Shown in pieces: positions 1-8,691 of a stretch of 48,925 nt of DNA; within the stretch, counting starts at the first letter, position 1, and each line of letters opens with the position of its first letter. The stretch comes from Bacteroidales bacterium (GTDB taxonomy: Bacteria > Bacteroidota > Bacteroidia > Bacteroidales > UBA4417): assembly GCA_030654075.1 (NCBI GenBank), contig JAURYB010000048.1, positions 1-48,925 of the forward strand, written 5' to 3'. The notes under the pieces are model-generated. The model was not told where the DNA came from, made no database searches, and saw only the letters and a list, made by a program, of their open reading frames with translations. The position numbers and the translations under genes were made by a program.

Positions 1-51
1 TCGCAGCCTTTATTTTTGAATTTTATGAATAATTTTTTCATCAATAATACC

Positions 52-114
52 GCCTCTACGAGGCTTTTAATATATGATGATCTTTTTTCTACCATAATTT
101 CGCACCTACGGTGC
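52..114. repeat. two short hairpins with a TAC loop
   Basis: Two perfect 5-bp stems with the same 3-base loop lie 50 bases apart: GCCTC-TAC-GAGGC at 52-64 and GCACC-TAC-GGTGC at 102-114. Both are followed by a short T-rich run. The arms differ but remain complementary, so the fold is kept while the sequence changes. They lie just beyond the 3' end of the leftward histidine kinase fragment. A partly matching copy (ACTCC-TAC-GGTGT) is at 29727-29739. They look like members of a REP-like palindromic family. They could also help end transcripts, but I would not call either a classical terminator. Confidence 0.55.
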
Positions 115-125
115 TTTATTAACCA

Positions 126-1241
126 TCACTTACGTAAAAAAGCGAAACTAGAAAGTTTCAAAAAACGTATGGCCTTTCCAAAAAATCCTTCTTCTTCCCC
201 AACTGTTGAAAGTGATCCAGAATATGGCAAGCTAAAACATACCTGGGTACCGGTTCCCACTTCACTTTTAACCGATATTTCACCACCCATTTTCTTTACA
301 AACTCATAGCACAAATTCAGGCCCAGGCCCGAACCGATTTCTTTCCGGGTTCCCAGTGTATAAAACGGCTTTTCGAAATCAAACAGGTTATCCAGCGATT
401 TCGGAGGAATTCCAACACCTGTATCAAAAACACAAACCTGGTAATGATCGTCCAGGTATTCATACGATACGGTGATTTTACCTTGTTCGCAGGTGAATTT
501 TATAGCATTCGTTGTCAGATTCCTGAGTATGGTCATTATCAGCTGATTATTACCCTGGATAAATGGCTGAGATTGTGTATTTTCAGCTACAGTCAATTCA
601 ATATGTTTATCTGTCGCAATTGACTGATAGAATTTGACTGTTTTCTTTATAAGACCTTCAAGATTAATTTCACGAACTGTTTTTTCCAATCCGCTGTTTT
701 GTAATCGTGACCATTGTAAAAGATTTTCGACCAGGTCGTAGGTAGTTTTGGAACGGATTATGAATAACGATAAAATTTTCTTTCGTTCTTTCTCCGTAAG
801 GCGGTCATAGCTTTCTTCCATAACTTCAGCTAATCCGATAATTGAAGAAAACGGAGAACGCAGATCATGCGAAATAACCGAAAACATCTTGTCTTTTTGC
901 TGATTCAGCTTTGATAATTCGTCATTTTGTTTTTGGATGATTGCTTTCGAAGCTTTTTGCTCAGTGATGTTACGGAATACTATTACTTTTCCTATTATAT
1001 TGTTTCCGTTGTCCGTAAGTTCATGTTCCTTTATTTCAAAATATTCATTCCCTAAGTTGAATTCCAATGGTTCACCAGCAGAAGGGGCATTAAACCTGTA
1101 AAAATCAGGATATTTGCTGAGTTTCATTTTGCCTTTTGGGTGAACATCAGTGTTAAACCTGGCATTTAGAATTTCGGAAGCTGACTTATTTAAATCAATA
1201 ATCTGCTCTTCCGCGTCAATATACATTACACCATCCTGCAT
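126..1241 (-). CDS. PAS-histidine kinase fragment, cytoplasmic half of a broken 7TM sensor kinase
   Basis: This 371-codon open frame encodes the complete cytoplasmic part of a two-component sensor kinase. Residues 1-95 look like a PAS domain, starting at MQDGVMYIDA. A coiled stretch follows at 96-118. The phospho-acceptor H-box SHDLRSPF has its histidine at residue 125. The ATPase domain shows the N-box RNLTTNA near 240, DTGVGIP at 273-279 and GSGLGL at 303-308. All catalytic motifs look intact. The ATG here is probably only an internal methionine of a longer gene: the sequence upstream to 1967 encodes a 7TM sensing domain in other frames (see the pseudogene entry). If translated alone it would be a soluble kinase without its sensor. 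No response regulator is adjacent. Confidence 0.75.
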   Translation of the reverse strand: MQDGVMYIDAEEQIIDLNKSASEILNARFNTDVHPKGKMKLSKYPDFYRFNAPSAGEPLEFNLGNEYFEIKEHELTDNGNNIIGKVIVFRNITEQKASKAIIQKQNDELSKLNQQKDKMFSVISHDLRSPFSSIIGLAEVMEESYDRLTEKERKKILSLFIIRSKTTYDLVENLLQWSRLQNSGLEKTVREINLEGLIKKTVKFYQSIATDKHIELTVAENTQSQPFIQGNNQLIMTILRNLTTNAIKFTCEQGKITVSYEYLDDHYQVCVFDTGVGIPPKSLDNLFDFEKPFYTLGTRKEIGSGLGLNLCYEFVKKMGGEISVKSEVGTGTQVCFSLPYSGSLSTVGEEEGFFGKAIRFLKLSSFAFLRK

Positions 1242-1967
1242 TGAATAAACAGGAAATCATTCGCCATAGGCCGAACCTTGAGTAATCCATACAGTGTCAT
1301 TCCTGTTAAAAGAAGAAATCCGGCTATTGGGAAAGTAAATGGAGAAATATCAATACGGGCCGAATTTTCACCCAATGCTAAATAACCCGCTGTTGCTGCA
1401 ACAGGAACCAGGATGGAAAGAAGTATAATGACTAACTGAGATGTGTATTGTTTCGGATACCGGAAACTTGTTCTGAGTAGAATAAAAATACCGGTAGCTA
1501 CAACTACATAGCTCTATAAGTAATAATCCAAAAATTAACTCCATGCAGATAAATTACGGTTGCGCCTGAAAATGGCTGATAAGTAATACTTGTGCTTGTC
1601 CACTGTAAATAAAAAATAGAATTGGTAAAGACACCAATCATGGTAATTATCGGAACAGAAAAATAAAGGAAGAAATGGCTGAGCTTAAATTCAGCCAGGT
1701 TTTGAGTGTATTTCAGAATAAAAAGTAAAACAAAGACGGGAGTCGTAGTAAGTCCCAGGTATTTAATTTGCGCAAAAACCAATTTAACAGGGAGAGAAAC
1801 CGAGATGGATTCAAGGAAGGCAAAAAATGACCCTACACCGGTAGAAATAATAAGCGCTAAAAGATAATTGCCTTCCTTGAATTCTTTTGCTTACGGGCAT
1901 AGTATCCTGTCCATACCGAAAGACATACTGAAAACATCAGTAATAAGGAATATAATTTAAACTGCAT
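126..1967 (-). pseudogene. 7TM-PAS-histidine kinase interrupted by three frameshifts
   Basis: Reading leftward from an ATG at 1967, the frame starts MQFKLYSLLLMFSV and runs to YYARKQK. It then shifts near 1890 into a frame reading EGNYLLALIISTGVG and on through KLVFAQIKYLG to FWIITYRA. It shifts again near 1508 to YVVVATGIFILLRTSF and GFLLLTGMTLYGLLKV, and a third time near 1245 into the PAS-kinase frame. Joined, these pieces give a seven-helix N-terminal sensing domain of the histidine kinase 7TM type fused to PAS, HisKA and HATPase domains. Each break is repaired by adding one base, so these are three single-base losses within about 650 bp. They could be real decay, or indel errors in an error-prone assembly. 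The kinase half has no breaks, which slightly favours decay or phase variation limited to the sensor. Confidence 0.7.
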
Positions 1968-1975
1968 TATTTTAC

Positions 1976-2149
1976 ATGAGTTCAAAAACAGATATATCAT
2001 TTATAAATGGAATTGATAGAAAACGCATGAAAAGGAGGGAAAGGCGTCAGAAAAATTTACAATTTCTCTTTTCGGCTTTCGTTGATCCCGTGATGAAATA
2101 CTATGGTGAACCCACACTCAGGTATTTTTCAAAGGTAACCTGGGGTTAA
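1976..2149 (+). CDS. possible 57-residue small protein
   Basis: A short frame opens with ATG only 8 bases from the divergent histidine kinase start and ends at TAA 28 bases before the U32 gene. The product is basic (KRMKRRERRQK around residues 16-26) with an aromatic C-terminal half (FVDPVMKYYGEPTLRYFSK). I see no signal peptide, membrane segment or known family. An in-frame ATG at 2027 would give a 40-residue form. It could be a leader or small gene for the U32 operon, or a chance frame. I rate it weak. Confidence 0.22.
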   Translation: MSSKTDISFINGIDRKRMKRRERRQKNLQFLFSAFVDPVMKYYGEPTLRYFSKVTWG

Positions 2150-2177
2150 ATCACCAAATTAGTTATACTTTTCGGGA

Positions 2178-4421
2178 ATGAAACGCAAGATTGAATTACT
2201 GGCACCAGGCGGAGATATCGACTCTATAAAAGCTGCAATTGTTGCCGGGGCTGATGCCGTTTACTGTGGCCTTGATAAATTTAATGCCCGAAACCGCGCG
2301 ACAAATATAAGTTCCGACGATTTAAACGGTATCCTGCGGCTTGCGCACAAACATAAATGCCAGGTTTTCCTGACGCTGAATATACTTATTACTGAGAATG
2401 AAATCCCTGCTTTCACCGGCGTTCTGAACAAATTAGTTAATACCAGTATCGACGGAATTATTGTTCAGGATTTAGGAATGTTCTATCTACTGGCTAAGTA
2501 TTTCAAGAGGCTTAAAATTCATGCCTCAACCCAGTTTACTACTCATAACGAAGGCCAGGTAAAGTTTTTAAGCAAGCTGGCCGCCGAGCGTGTCAACTTA
2601 TCAAGAGAGTTGAATATTGATGAGATAAAGGCGTTAACCCTTGTTGCTCATCAAAACAATATACTGACCGAAGTCTTTGTTCACGGTTCCAACTGTATTT
2701 CGTTTTCAGGGCAATGCTATATGAGTTCCGTTCATGGAGGAAACTCCGGAAATCGGGGCAGATGCAGCCAGCCTTGCAGGGACCAGTACCTAACTACTGC
2801 CGAAGGCAAAAACTTCCCGCTTAATCTTAAAGATAATTCAGCATTTACTGATTTAAAGGAACTTTCGGATGCGGGAGTTGACTCATTAAAGATTGAAGGC
2901 CGGATAAAGAAGTTTCATTATGTGTATACCGTTGTGGAAGCATGGCGAAAACAACTTACCCGTTTTTATAGTGAGGATAAACTGACAGAAGGTACAAATG
3001 CATTACGAAAAGTGTTTAACCGTGATTTCACAAATGACTATCTCAAAGGAGAAATCACAAAAAATATGTTTATCGATAATCCCCGTGATAATTCAGCAAT
3101 ATATCTATCCGAAATAAATGGTGGTTTATCCGAAGCAAGTTTAGAAAAAGCCAAAGGCGACGTTTATGATGAACGGACTGAAATAATAACTTCAGTTGAA
3201 AAGCAAATCGCGCAATTAAGCATCGCAAAGGCGCCTTTGCAGATATTCTTTTCAGGCATCCATGGCAGCCCTTTAAAAGTTTTGGTAACAACTCCTGATA
3301 CTTCCTATGAAGTGTTTTCGGAAGTTAATCTCTCGGATACCGGCACTGAAGTATTAAACCAGGAAGTGCTTCTTAAAAGGTTTAAAATCTTAAATGAAAC
3401 TGAGTATTTGATTGAGCGAGTGGATTTACAAGATCTTCATCCTAATGTTTACCTTCCGTTCAAAGAACTTACTGCTATTAAGAAAAAACTGCTTTTTATA
3501 CTGAACGATTCCAGAGAATATATTGAACCCATCGCTGTTCCGGTACTGAAAAAGCTTGAAAGCTCTAATATAAAGCCAAAACTTTCGGTTTTGATATCTT
3601 CTGCAGAAGACCTTTACCTTACTGATGAAACGTCAGCAACTATTTATTTTCAGCTTCCGGATAGTATTAAGAACAGCATGGAGGAGTTCGTTGATCTTTT
3701 CAAAACAAATACAGGATTAATTCCCTGGTTTCCGTCCATAATAATCGGCGAAGATTATAGAGCTACTGTTGAATTTCTTGATCGACTGAAACCCAAATGC
3801 ATAGTAACAAACAATACAGGTATAGCTTTTGAAGCTTTTAAAAAAGGGATTTCCTGGATTGCAGGACCTCAGTTAAATACGATCAATTCCTTTAGCTTGC
3901 TTTGTTTGAAGGAGAATTTCAACTGCTCGGGCGCCTTTATTTCGAATGAAATCAGCAAGATGCAGATGCAGGGCATTAAAAAGCCTGATGATTTTGAACT
4001 TTTTTACAGCATCTTCCACCCTATTGTGCTTATGACCAGCCGACAATGCTTGTTTCACCAGGTTACCGGTTGCTGGAAAGATGCTATGGATGAAACCTGT
4101 ATTCCAGGTTGTGCGCGAACTGCTTCCACTACAAATATGAAAAACACATCTTTTGTTATTGAAAAATCAAAAGGCAGCTTCAACACAATTTATAACGATA
4201 TCAATTTCCTGAATACGGATATTGTAGCTGATCTTCCAGGTTTCTATTCTGGTTTAATGGTTGATTTGCGGGATATAAAAACAGGAACAAAAACGGGTAT
4301 GGATAAAGCGGGAACAATAAGGCTTTTTGAAAACATGCTGAATGGAGCTGCTGAATCGAAAAAGGAACTGGAGCAAACAATTTATCCCACGACAAAGGGA
4401 CAATATAAAAAGGGAATCTGA
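2178..4421 (+). CDS. peptidase U32 family protein (RlhA/YdcP-like)
   Basis: A 747-residue cytosolic protein of the peptidase U32 family. The N-terminal region is the U32 barrel: ELLAPGGDIDSIKAAI at 6-21, a GADAVYCG motif, and STQFTTHNEGQVKFL in the middle. The family signature region HGSNCISFSGQCYMSS, followed by NRGRCSQPCR, carries four cysteines that probably bind an iron-sulfur cluster. A typical SLKIEGRIK follows. The C-terminal third has more cysteines (RQCLFHQVTGCWK, CIPGCAR), consistent with the long form of the family. Known U32 proteins include RlhA, a 23S rRNA C2501 hydroxylation factor, the tRNA factor TrhP and the ubiquinone hydroxylation partners UbiU/UbiV. Here an RNA-hydroxylation role is more likely than collagenase activity, but this is inferred from the family. 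It seems to be a single-gene unit, with the convergent epimerase ending 190 bases downstream. Confidence 0.88.
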   Translation: MKRKIELLAPGGDIDSIKAAIVAGADAVYCGLDKFNARNRATNISSDDLNGILRLAHKHKCQVFLTLNILITENEIPAFTGVLNKLVNTSIDGIIVQDLGMFYLLAKYFKRLKIHASTQFTTHNEGQVKFLSKLAAERVNLSRELNIDEIKALTLVAHQNNILTEVFVHGSNCISFSGQCYMSSVHGGNSGNRGRCSQPCRDQYLTTAEGKNFPLNLKDNSAFTDLKELSDAGVDSLKIEGRIKKFHYVYTVVEAWRKQLTRFYSEDKLTEGTNALRKVFNRDFTNDYLKGEITKNMFIDNPRDNSAIYLSEINGGLSEASLEKAKGDVYDERTEIITSVEKQIAQLSIAKAPLQIFFSGIHGSPLKVLVTTPDTSYEVFSEVNLSDTGTEVLNQEVLLKRFKILNETEYLIERVDLQDLHPNVYLPFKELTAIKKKLLFILNDSREYIEPIAVPVLKKLESSNIKPKLSVLISSAEDLYLTDETSATIYFQLPDSIKNSMEEFVDLFKTNTGLIPWFPSIIIGEDYRATVEFLDRLKPKCIVTNNTGIAFEAFKKGISWIAGPQLNTINSFSLLCLKENFNCSGAFISNEISKMQMQGIKKPDDFELFYSIFHPIVLMTSRQCLFHQVTGCWKDAMDETCIPGCARTASTTNMKNTSFVIEKSKGSFNTIYNDINFLNTDIVADLPGFYSGLMVDLRDIKTGTKTGMDKAGTIRLFENMLNGAAESKKELEQTIYPTTKGQYKKGI

Positions 4422-4576
4422 TAAAAAAATCAGAACGCGGATAACGCGGAAAGAAGGGATATTCGCGGATTCAAGAATTTGAATACGCAATAATATAATT
4501 CTAAGAAAGAAGATGATTTAGATTTTGAAAAAGCCATCGCTTCATTTGAATTGAGCTATGACGGGGTAACAAAGTC

Positions 4577-4600
4577 TTCATATCAGTATACTGATATGAA
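4577..4600. promoter_or_regulatory. 24-bp perfect palindrome between convergent genes
   Basis: A perfect inverted repeat with no spacer, centred on GTATAC. Its central 16 bases read TATCAGTATACTGATA and the complementarity extends four more bases on each side. It lies between the U32 gene, which ends at 4421, and the epimerase, which ends at 4612, so both genes point into it. There is no GC-rich stem or T-run, so it does not look like a standard terminator. A dimeric regulator site, a decayed mobile-element end or a cruciform are possible. Confidence 0.5.
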
Positions 4601-4611
4601 AAGGGGGAAAC

Positions 4612-5598
4612 TTACTTCAGATGTTCCCAATACCATTTAATTGAATGCTCCAATCCCTGGCGCAGGTTAAAGTGAGGATCGTAACCCAGCAACCGTGAAG
4701 TTTTGGCAATGGATGCCAATGAATGTGGGATATCGCCCTGGCGTGGATCGGTGTAAACAGGATCTATCTTAGCAATTTCCGGATCGAACTTTGCCAGCCC
4801 GTCGCGCAAAAATCCATATAACTCATTCAAAGTTACGCGGTCGCCAAAAGCTACATTGTAAGCGGTGTTGTAAGCTTCTGGATTTACAACAACAGTGGCG
4901 CGAAGGTTAGCCTGAACCACATTTTCGATATAGGTAAAGTCACGTGTCTGGCTTCCATCTCCAAATATTACCGGGGCTTCGTGATTTATCAGTGCTTTTA
5001 CAAAACGGGGAATTACAGCTGCGTACTGTCCGTCAGGATCCTGGCGGCGGCCAAAAACATTAAAGTAACGAAGTCCGAGGGTTTCCATTCCGTATAATTC
5101 GCCGAAAACTTTTGCGTACAGCTCATTTACTTTTTTGGTAACAGCATAAGGCGAAAGCGGATTGCCGGTATTTTCCTCAAATTTTGGCAAGGCTGGATGA
5201 TCGCCATACACTGATGAACTTGAAGCATAAACAAAGCGCTTTACACCGGCATCACGGGCAGCAACTATCATATTTAAAAAACCGGAAACATTCACATCGT
5301 TGGATGTGATTGGATCTTTTACCGACCGCGGCACTGAACCCAGCGCTGCCTGGTGAAGAACATACTGAACACCATTCGCTGCCTTCTGGCAATCAGCCAG
5401 GTTACGGATATCGCCTTCAACAAAACTGAAATTCTTATTGCTCCTGAATTCAGCCAGATTTTCCAATTTTCCAGTTGCCAGGTTATCCAGGCAAACCACT
5501 TCATTATCCTGCGAAAGTAGTGATTCAATTAACGATGATCCTATAAACCCGGCTCCGCCGGTTACTAACACTTTGCTATTCCCCAATATTTTATCCAT
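4612..5598 (-). CDS. UDP-GlcNAc/GalNAc 4-epimerase-like SDR (WbpP family)
   Basis: A 328-residue extended short-chain dehydrogenase/reductase. The Rossmann nucleotide loop GGAGFIG is at 14-20, [11 protein letters not shown] follows, the catalytic SSSVYG is near 127-132 and the YAVTK Tyr/Lys pair is at 151-155. [21 protein letters not shown] and [16 protein letters not shown] match sugar-nucleotide epimerases of the WbpP/Gne group, which interconvert UDP-GlcNAc and UDP-GalNAc for surface polysaccharide. Substrate choice cannot be decided from sequence alone. I chose the ATG at 5598, which gives the usual short lead into the Rossmann fold; an in-frame GTG at 5625 would add nine residues. It is transcribed leftward and stands alone between the U32 gene and gldG. 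Confidence 0.85.
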   Translation of the reverse strand: MDKILGNSKVLVTGGAGFIGSSLIESLLSQDNEVVCLDNLATGKLENLAEFRSNKNFSFVEGDIRNLADCQKAANGVQYVLHQAALGSVPRSVKDPITSNDVNVSGFLNMIVAARDAGVKRFVYASSSSVYGDHPALPKFEENTGNPLSPYAVTKKVNELYAKVFGELYGMETLGLRYFNVFGRRQDPDGQYAAVIPRFVKALINHEAPVIFGDGSQTRDFTYIENVVQANLRATVVVNPEAYNTAYNVAFGDRVTLNELYGFLRDGLAKFDPEIAKIDPVYTDPRQGDIPHSLASIAKTSRLLGYDPHFNLRQGLEHSIKWYWEHLK

Positions 5599-5658
5599 GA
5601 TATAATTCCCCGAATCTATGTTCACTATTTTTATATTAACTAATTATTTCTTTTTGAT

Positions 5659-5813
5659 CCCCGACCTGAAGGTCGGGGCAATGAATCCTCTATCAATCAG
5701 ATCCTGGCAATATTTTTCTATTTACAATTTCCCATTTACAATGAATTTCCTTCTGATCCCCGACCTGAAGGTCGGGGCAATGGATTTTGATATCCCCGAC
5801 CTGAAGGTCGGGG
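5659..5813. repeat. three copies of a REP-like hairpin
   Basis: The stem CCCCGACC-TGAA-GGTCGGGG occurs three times, at 5659-5678, 5758-5777 and 5794-5813. The first two are preceded by tGAT and followed by CAATGRAT; the third is followed by a T-rich run. Related copies with a different but still paired stem lie at 35315-35450. The array fills the gap between gldG (ending at 5862) and the epimerase start, and the rest of the gap is TTTTCTATT-type low-complexity repeat. The T-run follows the stem only in the rightward direction, so this is not an obvious terminator for the leftward gldG transcript. Confidence 0.75.
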
Positions 5814-5861
5814 CTTTTCTATTTTCTATTTTCCTTTTCTATTTTCTATTAACTTCCTCCC

Positions 5862-7637
5862 CTAATAAATCCCCGTAAACTTTTTCTTCCTCCAATAACC
5901 ATGCGCAAATGCAAACGCAAGCACCAGTAATACCGGAACAACCAGGTTAACCAATTGCCATTTAAGGCGTTGAGATTCAACAAGGGATGCATCCAGCGCG
6001 CGGAGTTTTACCTCACGGGAGCGCACCGAAAGCAAACCGGAATCGTCGCAAAGATAGTTCATGGCATTGAGAATAAAATCCTTGTTGCCGAATTGCTGCC
6101 CGGTATACCTGTCGTAACCCAGCGGAAGCGGCGTTGGCCTTAGCTCGCCTGGCTGAAGCTGATTTTTTATCACATCACCATCAGCGACCACAATCATGGC
6201 AGTTTTTGTACTTTTCCCGGGAAAAGCCATTTCAGATGATTTAGCAAATTCCGCCGGGATACGATTCATAAAAACTGATGTGAATTCACCTTCGAGCAAA
6301 ACAGCTACAGTTTGATAGGGCTGATTAAACTGCTGTGGATCCGGTTCCTGGTACAGGTAGCTCAAACTTAATGTAACCGGTGAATTGAGTACGCGGGAAT
6401 AGCGGGAAGTGCTAAGCAATATAGTTTTCGCAACTCCAGGTGCTTCAACTGTATCCAGACTGCTGACAAATTCAGTCTTTATTGCGCTCAGATTCCTTAC
6501 AATCGGATTATTGGATGTAGGTACAAGCAAAGGAAAGAATAACCAGGGAATCAGCTTCTGGTTTCCTTTCTGATCAATAACCACGGGAATCGGCAATGAA
6601 TTCATATCCACAACCAGGTTGCCGTTCAGTCGCACACCATAGTTGAAAAGCATATCCTCCAGATTCAGGTCGCGTGCAAGAGCCAGAGTACTTTCTTTAA
6701 TTCTCAAACTGTCCATTTCGGCATACACCGGATCAACCAGCCAGAGCACTTTACCTCCGCGCATAATAAACTGATCAATTAAAAATTTATCGAGTTCATT
6801 TTTGGAAAAAGCAGAATCGGGTTTTGCAATAACAATGGCTTTGTATTTATTTTCAATTGCAGATTTTGAAGATGCCTCACCGTTTTGCGACTCAATCGCA
6901 AGCGCCGATGGTTGCCCGTCGATCCGGATATGGTCAATGTCATAATACTCACTTAAAGCACTTTCAATACTCGCAGTATAAATCGGGGCAAGTTCACCGT
7001 GGCCTTCAATAAAAGCTATTTTGGGCTTTTCTGTTACACTAAGTTTCCGTATAACGTTGATTAAGCCAAATTCAAGTGCCTGAACAGAATTATTCAGAAC
7101 TTCGGAAGGTGGTTTCCCAACTTGTGTAAGCAACAAATCCATCGGCATTTCTTTGCCATGATATGAAACCAAAGCTCCCGGAAATATAATCTTACGTGAG
7201 GTTCCTGCTTTATCCTTTACCTGCAGATCCGTTGCATTCAAACCGTTTTTAGCAAGCTGCATATACATCGCGTCAAGCTGGTTTTTGTCTTTTCCAGCCG
7301 AAGGATCGATAAACTCGAATTGGATATTTTTGGAATAAGCACGGAACTGGTTCAGCATTTCTCGTGTTTCATTCCGCAGCCGCTGAAAACCGGCAGGAAA
7401 TTCTCCTTCGAGATATACTTTAAACGTCACTACACCGTCGAGCTCTTTGAGCATTTTCCGGGTAGTTGGCGATAGAGTGTAGCGTTTATCGGCAGTCAGA
7501 TCAAGTCGGTAAAAGGCAAAAGAACCTATGAGATTTAGTACCACTATGATGGCTAACCCAATTGCAAGTTGCGTGAAACTGCTTCGCCTGATATTTTTTC
7601 TGTTCGCTGTCATGTCTCTTCGTTTCAGGGTTACCAT
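5862..7637 (-). CDS. gldG: gliding-motility ABC transporter auxiliary protein GldG
   Basis: A 591-residue protein with one N-terminal membrane helix (about 22-43), a large extracytoplasmic part, and a C-terminal helix (about 563-580) followed by WRKKKFTGIY. The sequence after the first helix, YRLDLTADKRYTLSPTTRKML, and the later IAFIEGHGELAPIY are typical of GldG/ABC_transp_aux proteins. GldG works with GldF (membrane) and GldA (ATPase) in Bacteroidota, where the complex is tied to gliding and type IX secretion but is also found in non-gliding species. The start overlaps the gldF stop, which suggests translational coupling; a second ATG at 7613 would also leave the first helix intact. gldA is not in this window. 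Confidence 0.9.
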   Translation of the reverse strand: MVTLKRRDMTANRKNIRRSSFTQLAIGLAIIVVLNLIGSFAFYRLDLTADKRYTLSPTTRKMLKELDGVVTFKVYLEGEFPAGFQRLRNETREMLNQFRAYSKNIQFEFIDPSAGKDKNQLDAMYMQLAKNGLNATDLQVKDKAGTSRKIIFPGALVSYHGKEMPMDLLLTQVGKPPSEVLNNSVQALEFGLINVIRKLSVTEKPKIAFIEGHGELAPIYTASIESALSEYYDIDHIRIDGQPSALAIESQNGEASSKSAIENKYKAIVIAKPDSAFSKNELDKFLIDQFIMRGGKVLWLVDPVYAEMDSLRIKESTLALARDLNLEDMLFNYGVRLNGNLVVDMNSLPIPVVIDQKGNQKLIPWLFFPLLVPTSNNPIVRNLSAIKTEFVSSLDTVEAPGVAKTILLSTSRYSRVLNSPVTLSLSYLYQEPDPQQFNQPYQTVAVLLEGEFTSVFMNRIPAEFAKSSEMAFPGKSTKTAMIVVADGDVIKNQLQPGELRPTPLPLGYDRYTGQQFGNKDFILNAMNYLCDDSGLLSVRSREVKLRALDASLVESQRLKWQLVNLVVPVLLVLAFAFAHGYWRKKKFTGIY

Positions 7638-8362
7638 TTTCTACGCTCCATACTGAAACGTGTAAGCATCAGGAAAAATGCTATCAGGCTCAGAAAATAC
7701 AATACATCGCGGGTGTCGATCACACCACGGCTCATGCCGGCATAATGCTCGTTAATTCCCAGCTGGCTTACAAACAGACCGAATGAACCAAAAACAGAAA
7801 GATTATAGATGAAATCAAAGCCTGTGTACATAAACCCGCAAAGGAATACCGCAATAAGGAATGAAACAATTTGGTTCCCCGAAATGGCCGAAGCAAAAAT
7901 TCCGACAGCAGCAAAACCTGCCCCAAGAAATATCAATCCAATGTAAGAGCCCCAGGTTCCGCCCACATCGAGGTTTCCCGGAGGCATTCCTAGTTTATAA
8001 ACTGTAATGTAATAAACGAGTGTAAGCAATACCGCAAAGATAACCAGTACAACTCCGGCAAGGTATTTAGCCAGGATGATTTCAATATCGGTGACAGGCT
8101 TGGTAAGCAGCATTTCCATGGTGCCGGCTTTTTGCTCTTCGGCAAAGGAACGCATGGTAATGGCAGGTATCAGGAACATAAAAACCCAGGGAGCCAACAG
8201 GAAATAGTTATCGAGAGTTGCAAATCCGTAGTCGAGAATATTAAACTGCTGCGGGAAAACCCAGAGGAATAGCCCGTTAACCAGAAGAAAAACGATAATA
8301 ACCGTATATCCTATCAATGAACTTAAAAATGTGCTGATCTCTTTACGTAATAGTGTGTACAT
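7631..8362 (-). CDS. gldF: gliding-motility ABC transporter permease GldF
   Basis: A 243-residue ABC-2 type permease with about six membrane helices. It begins MYTLLRKEISTFLSSLIGY, the standard GldF N-terminus, and has the FAEEQKAGTMEMLLTKPVTD signature of ABC-2 export permeases between helices two and three. The frame is open to a TTG at 8392, but the ATG at 8362 fits the family and is preceded by GAAAGG. It forms an operon with gldG, whose start overlaps by 7 bases. The divergent toxin-antitoxin module begins just upstream, marking the edge of the accessory island. Confidence 0.9.
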   Translation of the reverse strand: MYTLLRKEISTFLSSLIGYTVIIVFLLVNGLFLWVFPQQFNILDYGFATLDNYFLLAPWVFMFLIPAITMRSFAEEQKAGTMEMLLTKPVTDIEIILAKYLAGVVLVIFAVLLTLVYYITVYKLGMPPGNLDVGGTWGSYIGLIFLGAGFAAVGIFASAISGNQIVSFLIAVFLCGFMYTGFDFIYNLSVFGSFGLFVSQLGINEHYAGMSRGVIDTRDVLYFLSLIAFFLMLTRFSMERRKW

Positions 8363-8445
8363 GCTTATAGACCTTTCGGTTAGGAGGCGCAAATTTAAGG
8401 AATTTGAGCATGAGTATTACAAGAGAGAATCATACAGTAATTGTT

Positions 8446-8453
8446 TATCTTTG
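8446..8453 (+). promoter_or_regulatory. -7 promoter element TATCTTTG
   Basis: TATCTTTG matches the Bacteroidota -7 consensus TAnnTTTG. It lies 26 bases before the antitoxin ATG at 8479, leaving a short leader. I see no clear -33 TTTG at the usual distance. Confidence 0.55.
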
Positions 8454-8478
8454 CTACACTAATTAATACTTTGCAAAA

Positions 8479-8691
8479 ATGGACACAGTTAAAGTACAGA
8501 TTGATGTAAGCACACCCACAGGCCGCAGATTACTTCGTGAAGTGGCTAAACACCCCAAAACGGCAAAAATAGAATATCCTTTACCTAAAAGCATTGCCGG
8601 TAAAAAGCTCTTTACAGTAAAGGAAGTATTTTCAGAAGTTGAAAAAGAGTTAAACGCCCACTATGGCTCAAATTATAAATTAAAATTATGA
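8479..8691 (+). CDS. antitoxin-like small protein, first gene of a RelE/ParE module
   Basis: A 70-residue charged protein (KVQIDVSTPTGRRLLREVAKHPKTAKIEYPLP). Its stop overlaps the start of the downstream RelE/ParE-type gene by four bases (ATGA). Small size, first position in the pair, overlap and its own -7 promoter are typical of type II antitoxins. The antitoxin call rests mostly on this context. The STPTGRRLLREV segment resembles short Bacteroidota antitoxins annotated as hypothetical. It would neutralise the toxin by direct binding and probably represses its own promoter. Confidence 0.7.
   Translation: MDTVKVQIDVSTPTGRRLLREVAKHPKTAKIEYPLPKSIAGKKLFTVKEVFSEVEKELNAHYGSNYKLKL

Noticed and set aside
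16..309. 97-codon rightward open frame at the left end
   Set aside because: Antisense to the kinase ATPase domain and crosses the hairpin repeats.
4505..4632. Start-less frame reading FEKAIASFELSYDGVTKSSYQ
   Set aside because: No start codon, a stop just upstream, and it runs into the end of the epimerase gene; perhaps a decayed fragment but not supportable.
5659..5813. REP-like hairpins as terminator of gldG
   Set aside because: The T-run follows the stem only on the rightward strand, while gldG is transcribed leftward.
5618..5878. 86-codon rightward open frame
   Set aside because: Its sequence is made of the REP-like hairpins and TTTTCTATT repeats (a repeated LIPDLKVGAM phrase), so it is a by-product of the repeats.
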